DNA of 40,105 bases, taken from NCBI GenBank assembly GCA_937868015.1, contig CALMLW010000333.1:1-40105 (forward strand), given 5' to 3'. The notes beneath the pieces are model-generated. The model was not told the DNA's origin. It did no database searches and was given only the letters and a program-made list of their open reading frames with translations. The stretch is from an uncultured Synergistaceae bacterium (GTDB lineage: Bacteria; Synergistota; Synergistia; Synergistales; Aminiphilaceae). Position 1 is the stretch's first letter, and every line of letters starts with the position of its first letter. A program made the position numbers and the translations under genes. Below are positions 33,317-40,105 of this stretch, in pieces.

Positions 33317-35290
33317 ATGGCCATGGTCGTAAAAAAATTTCCCCACCTGTTTAGCCCCATCCGGATCGGGTCTCTGGTGGCGCGTAACCGGATCGAATCG
33401 GCCCCCATCAGCATGGGAGATCTGACCCCCGAGGGATATCTGACGCGGGAGAACGTCGCCGCCTACGAGGTGAAGGCCCGGGGGGGCGCCGCCATCGTCA
33501 ACATCGGCGAGAGCAACGTGCACACCCGGACGGGGAAGGCCCATGGGCGCATGGTCCCCCTGGACGACGAAGAGGTGTTGCCCTCCCTCATCAACACCAC
33601 CGACGCCATAAAGCGCCACGGCGCCATCGCCTCCATCGAGCTGATTCACCCGGGGCGTCGGGCCAATCCTCGCTACTTCGACGGCGACACCTACGGCCCC
33701 ACGGGGGGGCCGGGGCTCTTTGGCAAGCCCGTGATCGAGCTCACCGAAGAGCTCATCGAAGAGATCGTGGAGGCCTTCGGCGACGCGGCGGAAATGGCCC
33801 GCCTCGGGGGCATGGACATGTGCATGGTCCACGCGGGGCACGGCTGGCTGGTACACCAATTCTTCTCCCCGCTGAACAATCAGCGCACGGATCGCTTCGG
33901 TGGCAGCCTGGAAAATCGGGTGCGCTTCGCCTTCATGATCGTGGACAACATCAGGAAAAAATGCGGCCGGGACTTTCCCATCGAGTTCCGCATCAGCGGC
34001 TCGGAGCTGACCCCTGGGGGGTTCGACCTCGATGACATGATGGAGTTTGCCCGGATGGCGGACGGCCGCATCGACCTCTTGAACGTCTCCGACGGCACGT
34101 TCCACGTCCCCTCCACCAACACCACCATGGTGCCTTCCATGTTCCTCCCCCACGGATGCAACGTCTATCTGGCCGAGGGTATTAAAAAAGCCGTGAAGAA
34201 AACCCCCGTGTCCGCCCTGGGGGGTATCGGCGATCCCGAGATGATGGAAGAGATCATCGCCAGCGGCAAGGCCGACATGGTGGCCCTGGGGCGGGCCCTC
34301 ATCGCCGATCCCGACCTTCCCCGCAAGGCCAAGACGGGGAGGGCGGACGACATCACGCCCTGCCAGCGCTGCATCGTCTGCATGAGCGGCTCCTTTGTCC
34401 CCTACGTCAAGTATCCCACCCGGGTGGGCAAGTGCACCGTGAACCCCACCATCGGCAAGGAGTATGAGCTTTTCACCTCTGTGCCCTCCGAGGGGCGCAA
34501 GCGGGTGGTCATCGCCGGGGGAGGCCCAGCGGGCCTGCAGGCCGCCATCACCGCCGCCGACCGGGGGCACGAGGTCTTCCTCTTCGAAAAAAGCGGGAGT
34601 CTGGGGGGAGCCATTCAGTTCGCCGAGCACGTGCCCTTCAAGGCCGATCTCAAGAAATTTATGGATGTCCTGATCCGCCGGGTGGAGCGTCGGGCCATCA
34701 CGGTGCACCTTAACACTCTCCTGACGCCGGATCTGGCTCGAGAGCTGAGGGCCGACGTGATCATCGCCGCCGTGGGGGCCGATCCCATCGTCCCCTCGCT
34801 GCCCGGCATCGACGGGCCTCACGTGGTGCGAGCGGTGGATCTTCACGACGAAGGGGTCACCGTGGGCCCCCGCGTGGTCTTCATCGGCGGAGGGCTCGTG
34901 GGGTGCGAGGAGGGGCTCGACCTGGCCCAGCGGGGGCACAGGGTGACGGTGCTGGAGATGCGGGAGAACGTGGCCATCGACGCGGCCTACCTCCACCGGG
35001 AGGCCCTGCTGCTGGAGATCGCCAAACACCCCGAGGCCATCACCTTGCTCACCCACATGCGGTGCAAAGAAGTCACCCTCGAAGGGGTGGTGGCGGTGGA
35101 CGAAGCGGGGACGACCCGTTTCTTCGAGGCCGACACGGTGGTGGTGGCGGCGGGCATGCGTCCCCGATCCGAGGCGGTGGAAAGCCTCCGGGATTGCGCT
35201 CCGGACTTCCTGGTTATCGGCGACGGGCGGAAACCCCAGCGGGTCCTCGAGGCGGTGCGATCGGGGTATGACGCGGGGATGCACCTATGA
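33317..35290 (+). CDS. Old Yellow Enzyme/FadH-type NAD(P)H:flavin oxidoreductase B
   Basis: A 657-residue paralogue of the divergent flavoenzyme, with the same plan. The FMN barrel starts FPHLFSPIRIGSLVARNRIE and contains the typical HAGHGWLVHQFFSPLNNQR then TDRFGGSLENRVRF, which supply FMN and substrate contacts. The iron-sulfur region is CQRCIVCMSG plus a later Cys in GKCTVNP; its spacing, CxxCxxC, is tighter than the usual CxxCxxxC. Dinucleotide folds are VIAGGGPAGLQAAITAADRG and VFIGGGLVGCEEGLDLAQRG. It probably reduces an enoate or enoyl-CoA-like double bond. ATG 33317 has GAGGAGG upstream. It is followed by the APC permease after 138 bp, and is under the TTGACA promoter with the TGTACATGTACA operators. 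Confidence 0.92.
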   Translation: MAMVVKKFPHLFSPIRIGSLVARNRIESAPISMGDLTPEGYLTRENVAAYEVKARGGAAIVNIGESNVHTRTGKAHGRMVPLDDEEVLPSLINTTDAIKRHGAIASIELIHPGRRANPRYFDGDTYGPTGGPGLFGKPVIELTEELIEEIVEAFGDAAEMARLGGMDMCMVHAGHGWLVHQFFSPLNNQRTDRFGGSLENRVRFAFMIVDNIRKKCGRDFPIEFRISGSELTPGGFDLDDMMEFARMADGRIDLLNVSDGTFHVPSTNTTMVPSMFLPHGCNVYLAEGIKKAVKKTPVSALGGIGDPEMMEEIIASGKADMVALGRALIADPDLPRKAKTGRADDITPCQRCIVCMSGSFVPYVKYPTRVGKCTVNPTIGKEYELFTSVPSEGRKRVVIAGGGPAGLQAAITAADRGHEVFLFEKSGSLGGAIQFAEHVPFKADLKKFMDVLIRRVERRAITVHLNTLLTPDLARELRADVIIAAVGADPIVPSLPGIDGPHVVRAVDLHDEGVTVGPRVVFIGGGLVGCEEGLDLAQRGHRVTVLEMRENVAIDAAYLHREALLLEIAKHPEAITLLTHMRCKEVTLEGVVAVDEAGTTRFFEADTVVVAAGMRPRSEAVESLRDCAPDFLVIGDGRKPQRVLEAVRSGYDAGMHL

Positions 35291-35428
35291 TGGATCCTCC
35301 GGGCCCGGGGCGTAAGGGGCTTTTGATCCTCCCTGGGGCCTTTCTGCGGCCATCGGGGGACCGGGACGGAAGAAATCGGGCCTTTTGAAACGATACGCCA
35401 GTCACCACAACCCTTGGAGGTGTTCGTT

Positions 35429-36769
35429 GTGTCCCAAGTGAAGTCCACAAAGGAACTGGATCGCGTTCTCGGAAGAAAGGATCTCATGTCCATCGCCATC
35501 GGCCAGACCATCGGCTCCGGCATCTTTGCCCTCATGGGCGTGGGGCTCGCCATGACCGGGCGATCCGCCAGCCTTTCCATGATCGTGGGGGCCCTCTTCG
35601 TCATTCTCATATCCATTCCGAACATCTTCGTCGGTGGGACCATCCGCATGAGGGGGGGCTTTTATACCCAGCTGGGGCTCCTGGTCAACAAGACGTGCAG
35701 CGGTTTTTTTGTCATCGTGCACATCCTGGCCTGGACGGCCCTGGCGCTCTACGCCCTGAGCTTTGCGGATTACACCCTGGCGATGATCCCGGGGATCAAT
35801 AAGACCCTCGTAGCCTTCTCGGTCCTGACGTTCTTCTACGTCGTCAACCTCCTGGGAATCCAGAGCGCCGCCCGGGTCCAGAACCTCATGACCCTCGCCA
35901 TGGTGGTGGCCCTCACGGTGTTCATATGCTTCGGCCTTCCCCAGGTCCAGCCGGGGTACTTCGAAGGCCCGGACTTCATGACCGGCGGATGGCAGGGACT
36001 TCTGGCCGCCGGGGCGCTATATACCTGGGCCATCGGCGGTGCCAACGTCATCGTCTACTTGGGAGCCGAGGCCAAAAATCCTACAAAAGACATCCCCTTC
36101 GTCATCATCGTGGCCACCCTGGTCATCGCCCTCTTCTACGCCCTCATGGCCACCGTGGCGGCGGGGGTCTTGCCGATCTCCGAAGTGGCAAACCAGCCCC
36201 TCTCGGTGGTGGCGGCAAAGATCCTCCCCCGGCCGGTCTATATCTTCTTCATCGTGGGAGGCGCCATGTTTGCCCTTACCACCACGTTGAATGCCGCCCT
36301 GGGATGGGTCACCAAGCCGATCCTGCAGGCCTGTGTGGATGGGTGGCTCCCCTCAGGCCTGGGGGCCATCAGCAAAAAGTACAAGACCCCCTACATCATC
36401 CTCACGCTGCTCTATCTGGAGAGCCTGGTCCCCATCTTTTTTGAGTTTAACATTTCCACCATCGGAAACATGGCGGTGATCCTGAACAACGTGCTCTTTG
36501 CCATCATCTGCTTCTCGGCGATCCGCATGACCGCAGTGATCCCCGAGATATGGGGCCAGTCCAAGTTCCACGTCTCGAAGGGCACCCTGGCTTTCTGGAG
36601 CATCCTGGGGGGCGTGGCTACCCTGGGACAGACCGCCCTGCTATTTAGCGTATTAAAGCCCTACGAAATGGTGGGTAACGTGGTGGTGGTGGTCTTTGCC
36701 CTCGGGTACGCCATGCTTCGGATGAGAAGCGGTAAGGTGAACATGGAAGTGAGCTACGAGGAGGTTTAG
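35429..36769 (+). CDS. APC superfamily amino acid/polyamine permease
   Basis: A 446-residue inner-membrane permease with about twelve helices. The opening LGRKDLMSIAIGQTIGSGIF is the APC hallmark, with the GSGIF bend of TM1 that binds the substrate backbone. TM6 appears as GALYTWAIGGANVIVYLGAE. The protein would import an amino acid or related compound by proton or sodium symport, or exchange it. GTG 35429 is chosen because GGAGG lies eight to nine bases upstream; TTG 35414 overlaps that ribosome site. It is between flavoenzyme B and the TetR gene on the same strand, so the transported compound may be the precursor of the flavoenzymes' substrate. Confidence 0.92.
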   Translation: MSQVKSTKELDRVLGRKDLMSIAIGQTIGSGIFALMGVGLAMTGRSASLSMIVGALFVILISIPNIFVGGTIRMRGGFYTQLGLLVNKTCSGFFVIVHILAWTALALYALSFADYTLAMIPGINKTLVAFSVLTFFYVVNLLGIQSAARVQNLMTLAMVVALTVFICFGLPQVQPGYFEGPDFMTGGWQGLLAAGALYTWAIGGANVIVYLGAEAKNPTKDIPFVIIVATLVIALFYALMATVAAGVLPISEVANQPLSVVAAKILPRPVYIFFIVGGAMFALTTTLNAALGWVTKPILQACVDGWLPSGLGAISKKYKTPYIILTLLYLESLVPIFFEFNISTIGNMAVILNNVLFAIICFSAIRMTAVIPEIWGQSKFHVSKGTLAFWSILGGVATLGQTALLFSVLKPYEMVGNVVVVVFALGYAMLRMRSGKVNMEVSYEEV

Positions 36770-36857
36770 CCCGGGACCCCCGGCGGAAGCTTCGCAACGA
36801 AAGATCCGCTCTCGCCGCACCGAGGCGAGGATGAGTCGGCCCCCGGCCCTTTCGGAA

Positions 36858-36902
36858 GCTCCTCCTCCGACGGGGCGGGGGCCGCGCCGCCGGAGGAGGA
36901 GC
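36858..36902. terminator. Hairpin after the permease gene
   Basis: GCTCCTCCTCCG (36858-36869) pairs perfectly with CGGAGGAGGAGC (36891-36902), a 12-bp stem with a 21-nt loop, in the 296-bp gap before the TetR gene. It has no T run. Together with the following promoter it suggests the TetR gene is transcribed separately. Confidence 0.5.
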
Positions 36903-36922
36903 GCCCCGGGCCCCCGGGTCCG

Positions 36923-36951
36923 TTGTGTCTTCCGAAAAAGGGCATTATAAT
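36923..36951 (+). promoter_or_regulatory. Promoter of the TetR-family gene
   Basis: TTGTGT (36923-36928) and a perfect TATAAT (36946-36951) are separated by 17 bp, and lie 115 bp before ATG 37066. No TGTACATGTACA site is seen here. Confidence 0.65.
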
Positions 36952-37065
36952 CGCGGGAGCCTCCGGGGCCCCGGAGGGAGGGGCGCGAAAGGCGCCCCGG
37001 GAAGGGCCCCGGGCGCGCGCGAAGGTCCCTGCGGGGACGATGGGAAGGCGGCGGGGGAGGCGACG

Positions 37066-37761
37066 ATGAGGGAACCGGAAAACAAAAAGCACAAAATCCT
37101 GAACCGGGCCTGGCGGCTATTCCTTCGCCATGGCTTCACTAGGACGAGCATGCGTGCCATCGCCGAAGACGCCGGAGTGAGCCTGGGGCTTCTCACCTAT
37201 TACTTCACCACGAAAGACAACATCGCCCTGGAGCTCCTGGAAAAACAGATCGCCGATTTCAAGGCGGCCCTGAACCGGGTCATAGACCTGGACGAAGATC
37301 CCGTGCTCTACTCGGCCTCCCTGGTGCGCATCAACTATAAAGTGATGTCCATGCCGGAGTTTCGGGTCTTTTATCTGGACGCCATGAGGAACGACCTCTA
37401 CTTTAAGACCATCCCCAACCGCCGACTCTTTCCCGATCGAGGGCTGGAAAGTCTGTCGCGGATCAATGACAAGTATCGCCTGGGGCACAGCCCGGAGTAC
37501 CTGGAGCTCTTCGGGAACTACCTTTGCGTCAGCATGGAGCGGACCCTGGTGCTCTACCCGGATATCCTGGAGGCCATGGGGCACTTGCCCGACCTGGTCT
37601 TTCGGACCTATATGGGGCACCTCGATCCCCATTTTCGGGACTTTGACGCCTACTGCCAAAGGAGCGAGGCGGCGGTGCAGCGCGTCCTGCGGGAGCACCC
37701 CGAGGTGCGGACGGTGCATGACCTCTTCGACGAAGGGCCGGAAGGGCCGGAGGAGGGGTAG
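37066..37761 (+). CDS. TetR family transcriptional regulator
   Basis: A 231-residue regulator. The N-terminal helix-turn-helix is clear: HKILNRAWRLFLRHGFTRTS, MRAIAEDAGVSLGLLTYYFT and KDNIALELL, residues about 8-60. The ligand-binding C-terminal part (residues 60-231) is all-helical and not assignable; it contains a Tyr/Phe-rich segment (EFRVFYLDAMRNDLYFK) that could line a hydrophobic pocket. ATG 37066 has GGGGGAGG upstream. Position after the flavoenzyme-permease genes makes it the likely repressor acting at the double operator 4 kb upstream, released by a substrate or product of the pathway. No operator copy is seen in its own promoter. Confidence 0.92.
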   Translation: MREPENKKHKILNRAWRLFLRHGFTRTSMRAIAEDAGVSLGLLTYYFTTKDNIALELLEKQIADFKAALNRVIDLDEDPVLYSASLVRINYKVMSMPEFRVFYLDAMRNDLYFKTIPNRRLFPDRGLESLSRINDKYRLGHSPEYLELFGNYLCVSMERTLVLYPDILEAMGHLPDLVFRTYMGHLDPHFRDFDAYCQRSEAAVQRVLREHPEVRTVHDLFDEGPEGPEEG

Positions 37762-37816
37762 GGGCGCCCTCTGCGGGGGGATCTTATCGGGGCGCCGGGG
37801 GCGAGGGGGGGCATGC

Positions 37817-38323
37817 CTAGGCCTTCCGCAGGAGCCTATTCGGTTTGATGCCGGAACGGGACCAGTGTTGCTCGACGGATTGAATAAAATCATGGCGAAC
37901 TAACTTGGCCCTCTGAACAAGCCAATCGCCCTGGTCGGATCGGAGGTAGAGTCCCTCCATCGGTTTGTCCCCGAGCCGTGACTGCGACAGAAATTCGCCC
38001 AAGCCTGCGATGGTAAAACGGCCATGGCCTAATCTCGGAACTTGGTCTAAGCGAAGAGCTTGAAACCACGCGTCTCGGCGGGGGGAAGAGAAAAACCGAC
38101 CGGAGACTTTGTCGTAGACGTCGAATCCGAGAAACCAACTCGGCAATTGGTCATACTCGACCGAGTGCCGCGCATAGCACCACTCTCCGAAGAGCATGTA
38201 GCGGCTGGTCAGGTGTGCGAAAAAGATATCGGTTCTTGGAGCCAACCACGCCGCCAATCCCTTCCACTGCCCGGTGCCGGGAAGTTCCAAGTACGCTCCT
38301 CGATTCTGGGCCCAGACGTCTCC
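37817..38323 (-). pseudogene. RNA ligase family protein, N-terminally truncated
   Basis: The frame holds the C-terminal two thirds of an ATP-dependent RNA ligase (Rnl2-like). VWAQNRGAYLELPG follows where motif I should be. MLFGEWCYARHSVEYDQLP and FLGFDVYDK are motif III, MEGLYLRSD is motif IV and RAKLVRHDF is motif V with its lysine. The upstream part, including the motif-I lysine that takes AMP, is missing. Near 38323 the family similarity stops and transposon end sequence begins. The gene was thus probably cut by the insertion beside it. The frame runs on upstream without a stop, but TTG 38290 would start inside the domain. It is almost surely inactive. Confidence 0.78.
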
Positions 38324-38390
38324 TGTAGCGGCCCGCTCTTTCTGCCCGGTAATTGCCCTCGCTTTGTGGCCGCGAAATCAGCTTGGGATT

Positions 38391-38424
38391 GGCGATCGGG
38401 GCGGGGTACCCCGCCCCGATCGCC
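38391..38424. repeat. Perfect 34-bp palindrome
   Basis: The sequence from 38391 to 38424 equals its own reverse complement, 17 bp each side with no spacer; the centre is GGGGTACCCC. It lies four bases beyond the stop of the chimeric transposase gene, near the left end of the element. It could be a terminator for the element's genes. Confidence 0.9.
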
Positions 38425-38428
38425 GTCA

Positions 38429-39238
38429 CTATATTTCAAACTCGCTGGCCACGACGACGCGCACCATATGGTCGTCCACCAGCCGGGATTGTGAACAGGC
38501 CGCCGACATCAGACAGGCCGTCGCTACCTTGTTAATCTTTCGAGGAATGCCTCCGGAATACTCATATAACATCGCCACGGCGGCCTGAGTGAAAATTTCC
38601 CCCGGGGATTTCACCGCCTCCAGATGGCTCCTCACGTAACGCATGGTCTCTTCGGCTGTCAGGGGACCAAGATGGAACCGCAGGTCCACCCTCCCCGCAA
38701 TGGCCTGATGAATCTGAAGCTTCAATCGATCTTTTAACTCGGTCTGCCCCGCCATGAGGTGGGTCCGCTGCTTTTTGCCACCTCCAGGGGAGGGGATAAA
38801 GGGACCGTGGCCCGCCCCCGGAGTGGCCCCTTGGGCCATGAGCGCCCGGCCAGAGAGGCCCCTTTGCCTTAAGTGGCGTTCCAGCGTCGATCGGGCCACG
38901 GTATGGCCCTGATGTTTTAGCCAGTCATGTATGAGGCCCGCACTGCGGCGGGGCAATTCCTTGCGGCAGGCTTCGGCCAACGCCAGCACCTCGGGGGATA
39001 GGGCCTTGCAGAGTCCCTTATCTTTGCGCGGAGCCTTTACCAGTGCTTCGAAGCCTCCCTTTCGGTAAGCCGCCACCCAGCGACGCAGGGTGCGTTCGGA
39101 GATGCCCTGCTGTTCGCGAAGCAGGCTTCGCCGCCGGGCCATCTCAAAAGCGGGCACGCCTTCTTCCAGCAGAGGGGCTATAAGGGCGTATTTTCGAAGC
39201 CCTTCTTCTCGTCCGCAGTCAGTCTTCTCATCTTTCAC
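38429..39238 (-). pseudogene. Chimera of transposase N-terminus and ExeA-type ATPase C-terminus
   Basis: An open frame of 269 residues made of two unrelated parts. Residues 1-137 are the helix-turn-helix part of a DDE transposase: QQGISERTLRRWVAAYRKGG, PRRSAGLIHDWLKHQGHTVA, STLERHLRQRGLSG. Residues 161-269 are the end of an ExeA/TniB-like AAA ATPase: LMAGQTELKDRLKLQIHQAI, VDLRFHLGPLTAEETMRYV, YEYSGGIPRKINKVATACL. The catalytic DDE core and the ATPase Walker A and B are gone. The junction is at about 38760-38827. An in-frame internal deletion fused two adjacent genes. GTG 39238 still has AAAGGAG nine bases upstream, so the chimera may be translated, but it cannot transpose by itself. Confidence 0.8.
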
Positions 39239-39296
39239 GGGTCTTCACTCCTTTGTGTTTCCGGATGTGAGGACCAGCTTAGCCCCTGCCCTGCGG

Positions 39297-39839
39297 TCAC
39301 CCAAGGCAAAGTGGGTGGGCCAGAGAGAGATGGAACGCGCGGCTGAGGCGCGACACTCCTTCGGGGACATTTTCAAGGTGCGAGACGGCCCGGTACACTC
39401 GCTGCAGGGCCCCATAGTGCTCCACCAGGGAGGGCAGGGAGGGCAGGGAGGGCACAGAATGGGAAAAGAGCGCCCCCAGGGATTCCAGTTTCGCGGCCAG
39501 CTCGGGAAGGACCCAGGAGAAATGCCGCTTCCAGCGTCTGATGGTGCTTTCTTCCGCCCCCGAGGTGCCTTTGGCCTTTCCTTTGCCATCCGCCTCCCCC
39601 GCCAGGGTCTCTTCCACGTCGAAGGCGTTGTAATGCTTGTGCGGAAGCATCCAGGGCGGTAGGTGGGTAAAGGTCTGCCCGCATCCGTCCAGGCAGCGAT
39701 AGCGGTGCACCCGAAACCACCGCTTCCCGGCCTCGAAAACTCCGTGACGGGCCCGCGTCCCATGCCCGTGGATGCGTCCTCCGCAGCGCGGACAACATTT
39801 GGGGGGTGGGTATGCGCCTTCCGGTATTTCTGATACAAT
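39297..39839 (-). CDS. DUF6431 domain protein of the transposon
   Basis: About 180 residues. The N-terminus has a zinc-ribbon pattern: CPRCGGRIHGHGTRARHG, then a conserved KRWFRVHRYRC, CLDGCGQTFTHLPPWMLPH and HYNAFDVEETLAG. The four Cys (CPRC and CLDGC regions) would hold zinc. The rest is helical, including STIRRWKRHFSW and a PSLPSLPSL stretch coded by a 9-bp triplet repeat (39429-39456). This domain accompanies DDE transposase plus ATPase elements and its role is unknown. No ATG, GTG or TTG precedes the zinc ribbon in frame. ATT 39839 with AGGA seven bases upstream is the best candidate; GTG 39710 would remove the ribbon. The gene may be decaying. Confidence 0.68.
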   Translation of the reverse strand: MVSEIPEGAYPPPKCCPRCGGRIHGHGTRARHGVFEAGKRWFRVHRYRCLDGCGQTFTHLPPWMLPHKHYNAFDVEETLAGEADGKGKAKGTSGAEESTIRRWKRHFSWVLPELAAKLESLGALFSHSVPSLPSLPSLVEHYGALQRVYRAVSHLENVPEGVSRLSRAFHLSLAHPLCLG

Positions 39840-39970
39840 GCGGGGGTCCTGGTGGTTTTAGGATTTTTCACCTAGGTCCCCTGTTTCAACCTGGTCTCTT
39901 GGCGGAGGGGTTGACTCGGGGGACTCCCTTTTTTTCTACAAACCTTACCCTAAAAGGCCACCGATGTTAA

Positions 39971-40105
39971 GCCGTTCCCGGACAGACAGAGGGAGCGGGA
40001 ACACGGACGCTCAAGTACCGTCCCGAATATCCGGTTTTTGGCTTCGAGAACCTCCAGGCGGCCAGAGAGTGGACGCACCGCTTCGTACATTGGTACAACG
40101 AGATT
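39971..40105 (+). pseudogene. IS3-family transposase (OrfB) fragment, runs off the window
   Basis: From 40007 the frame reads TLKYRPEYPVFGFENLQAAR then EWTHRFVHWYNEI, the well-conserved integrase-core stretch of IS3-type OrfB just before its C-terminus. An in-frame stop at 39968 and the non-matching residues before TLKY show that the upstream part, with the first catalytic acids, is missing. The 3' end lies beyond the window. Confidence 0.75.

Larger units (their letters stand above)
38324..39960 (-). mobile_element. Decayed three-gene transposon (DUF6431, DDE transposase, ExeA-type ATPase)
   Basis: From high to low coordinate on the minus strand: a DUF6431 gene, then a chimera of transposase and ATPase parts. 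In intact elements, from memory, DUF6431, a DDE transposase with a helix-turn-helix domain and an ExeA/TniB-like ATPase lie in this order. The left boundary is set by where RNA ligase similarity ends (about 38323); the right is only approximate. I did not find clear terminal inverted repeats or a target duplication. Confidence 0.6.

Overview
The window is GC-rich, gene-dense bacterial DNA, most likely from the phylum Synergistota. The best lineage clue is the C-terminus of the subtilisin-like protease at 2795-4180: a Ser/Gly/Cys cluster, a hydrophobic stretch and a terminal Arg/Lys cluster, the layout of the Synergist-CTERM sorting signal. The set of amino-acid, tungstate/molybdate and flavin-redox genes fits an anaerobic, amino-acid-fermenting life. 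No rRNA, tRNA or CRISPR array was recognised.

Layout. 1-517: no convincing gene, but tandem repeats resembling the end of an IS21-type element. 518-2688: MATE exporter and a convergent amino-acid-type binding protein. 2795-9191 (minus): secreted subtilase, then sbcC and sbcD. 9482-15444 (plus): three exported proteins, a TPR-CHAT putative protease between two proteins with PsbP/DcrB-like modules and Gly-rich repeat linkers. 15445-17429: palindromic and dispersed repeats around a Sel1-repeat protein. 17430-22648 (minus): cysteine hydrolase, HD-domain protein, exported FAD oxidoreductase and PQQ-type beta-propeller. 22876-28768 (plus): a small protein, then the most striking unit. This is a promoter, a Moco-type riboswitch and an intrinsic terminator ahead of a six-gene operon: TiaS-like protein, molybdenum-storage-protein homologue, WtpA-like binding protein, and TupA, TupB and TupC. 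29095-30745: an unknown protein and a DHH phosphoesterase. 30865-37761: two divergent Old Yellow Enzyme/FadH-type flavoenzymes separated by a double palindromic operator; the plus-strand one is followed by an APC permease and a TetR regulator. 37817-40105: decayed mobile DNA, with a truncated RNA ligase gene, a transposon whose transposase and ATPase genes have fused by internal deletion, its DUF6431 partner, and the end of an IS3-type transposase leaving the window.

How the genes work together. The riboswitch operon reads as one homeostasis circuit. WtpA and TupABC import tungstate or molybdate, the MoSto homologue could store the oxoanion as clusters, and the riboswitch would shut expression down when molybdenum or tungsten cofactor is plentiful. 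The TiaS-like protein is the unexplained member. The CHAT cluster may be an exported protease with its partner or substrate proteins. The flavoenzyme, permease and TetR block looks like an inducible reductive pathway for an imported substrate. All functions are inferred from sequence motifs read by eye; no database search was run.
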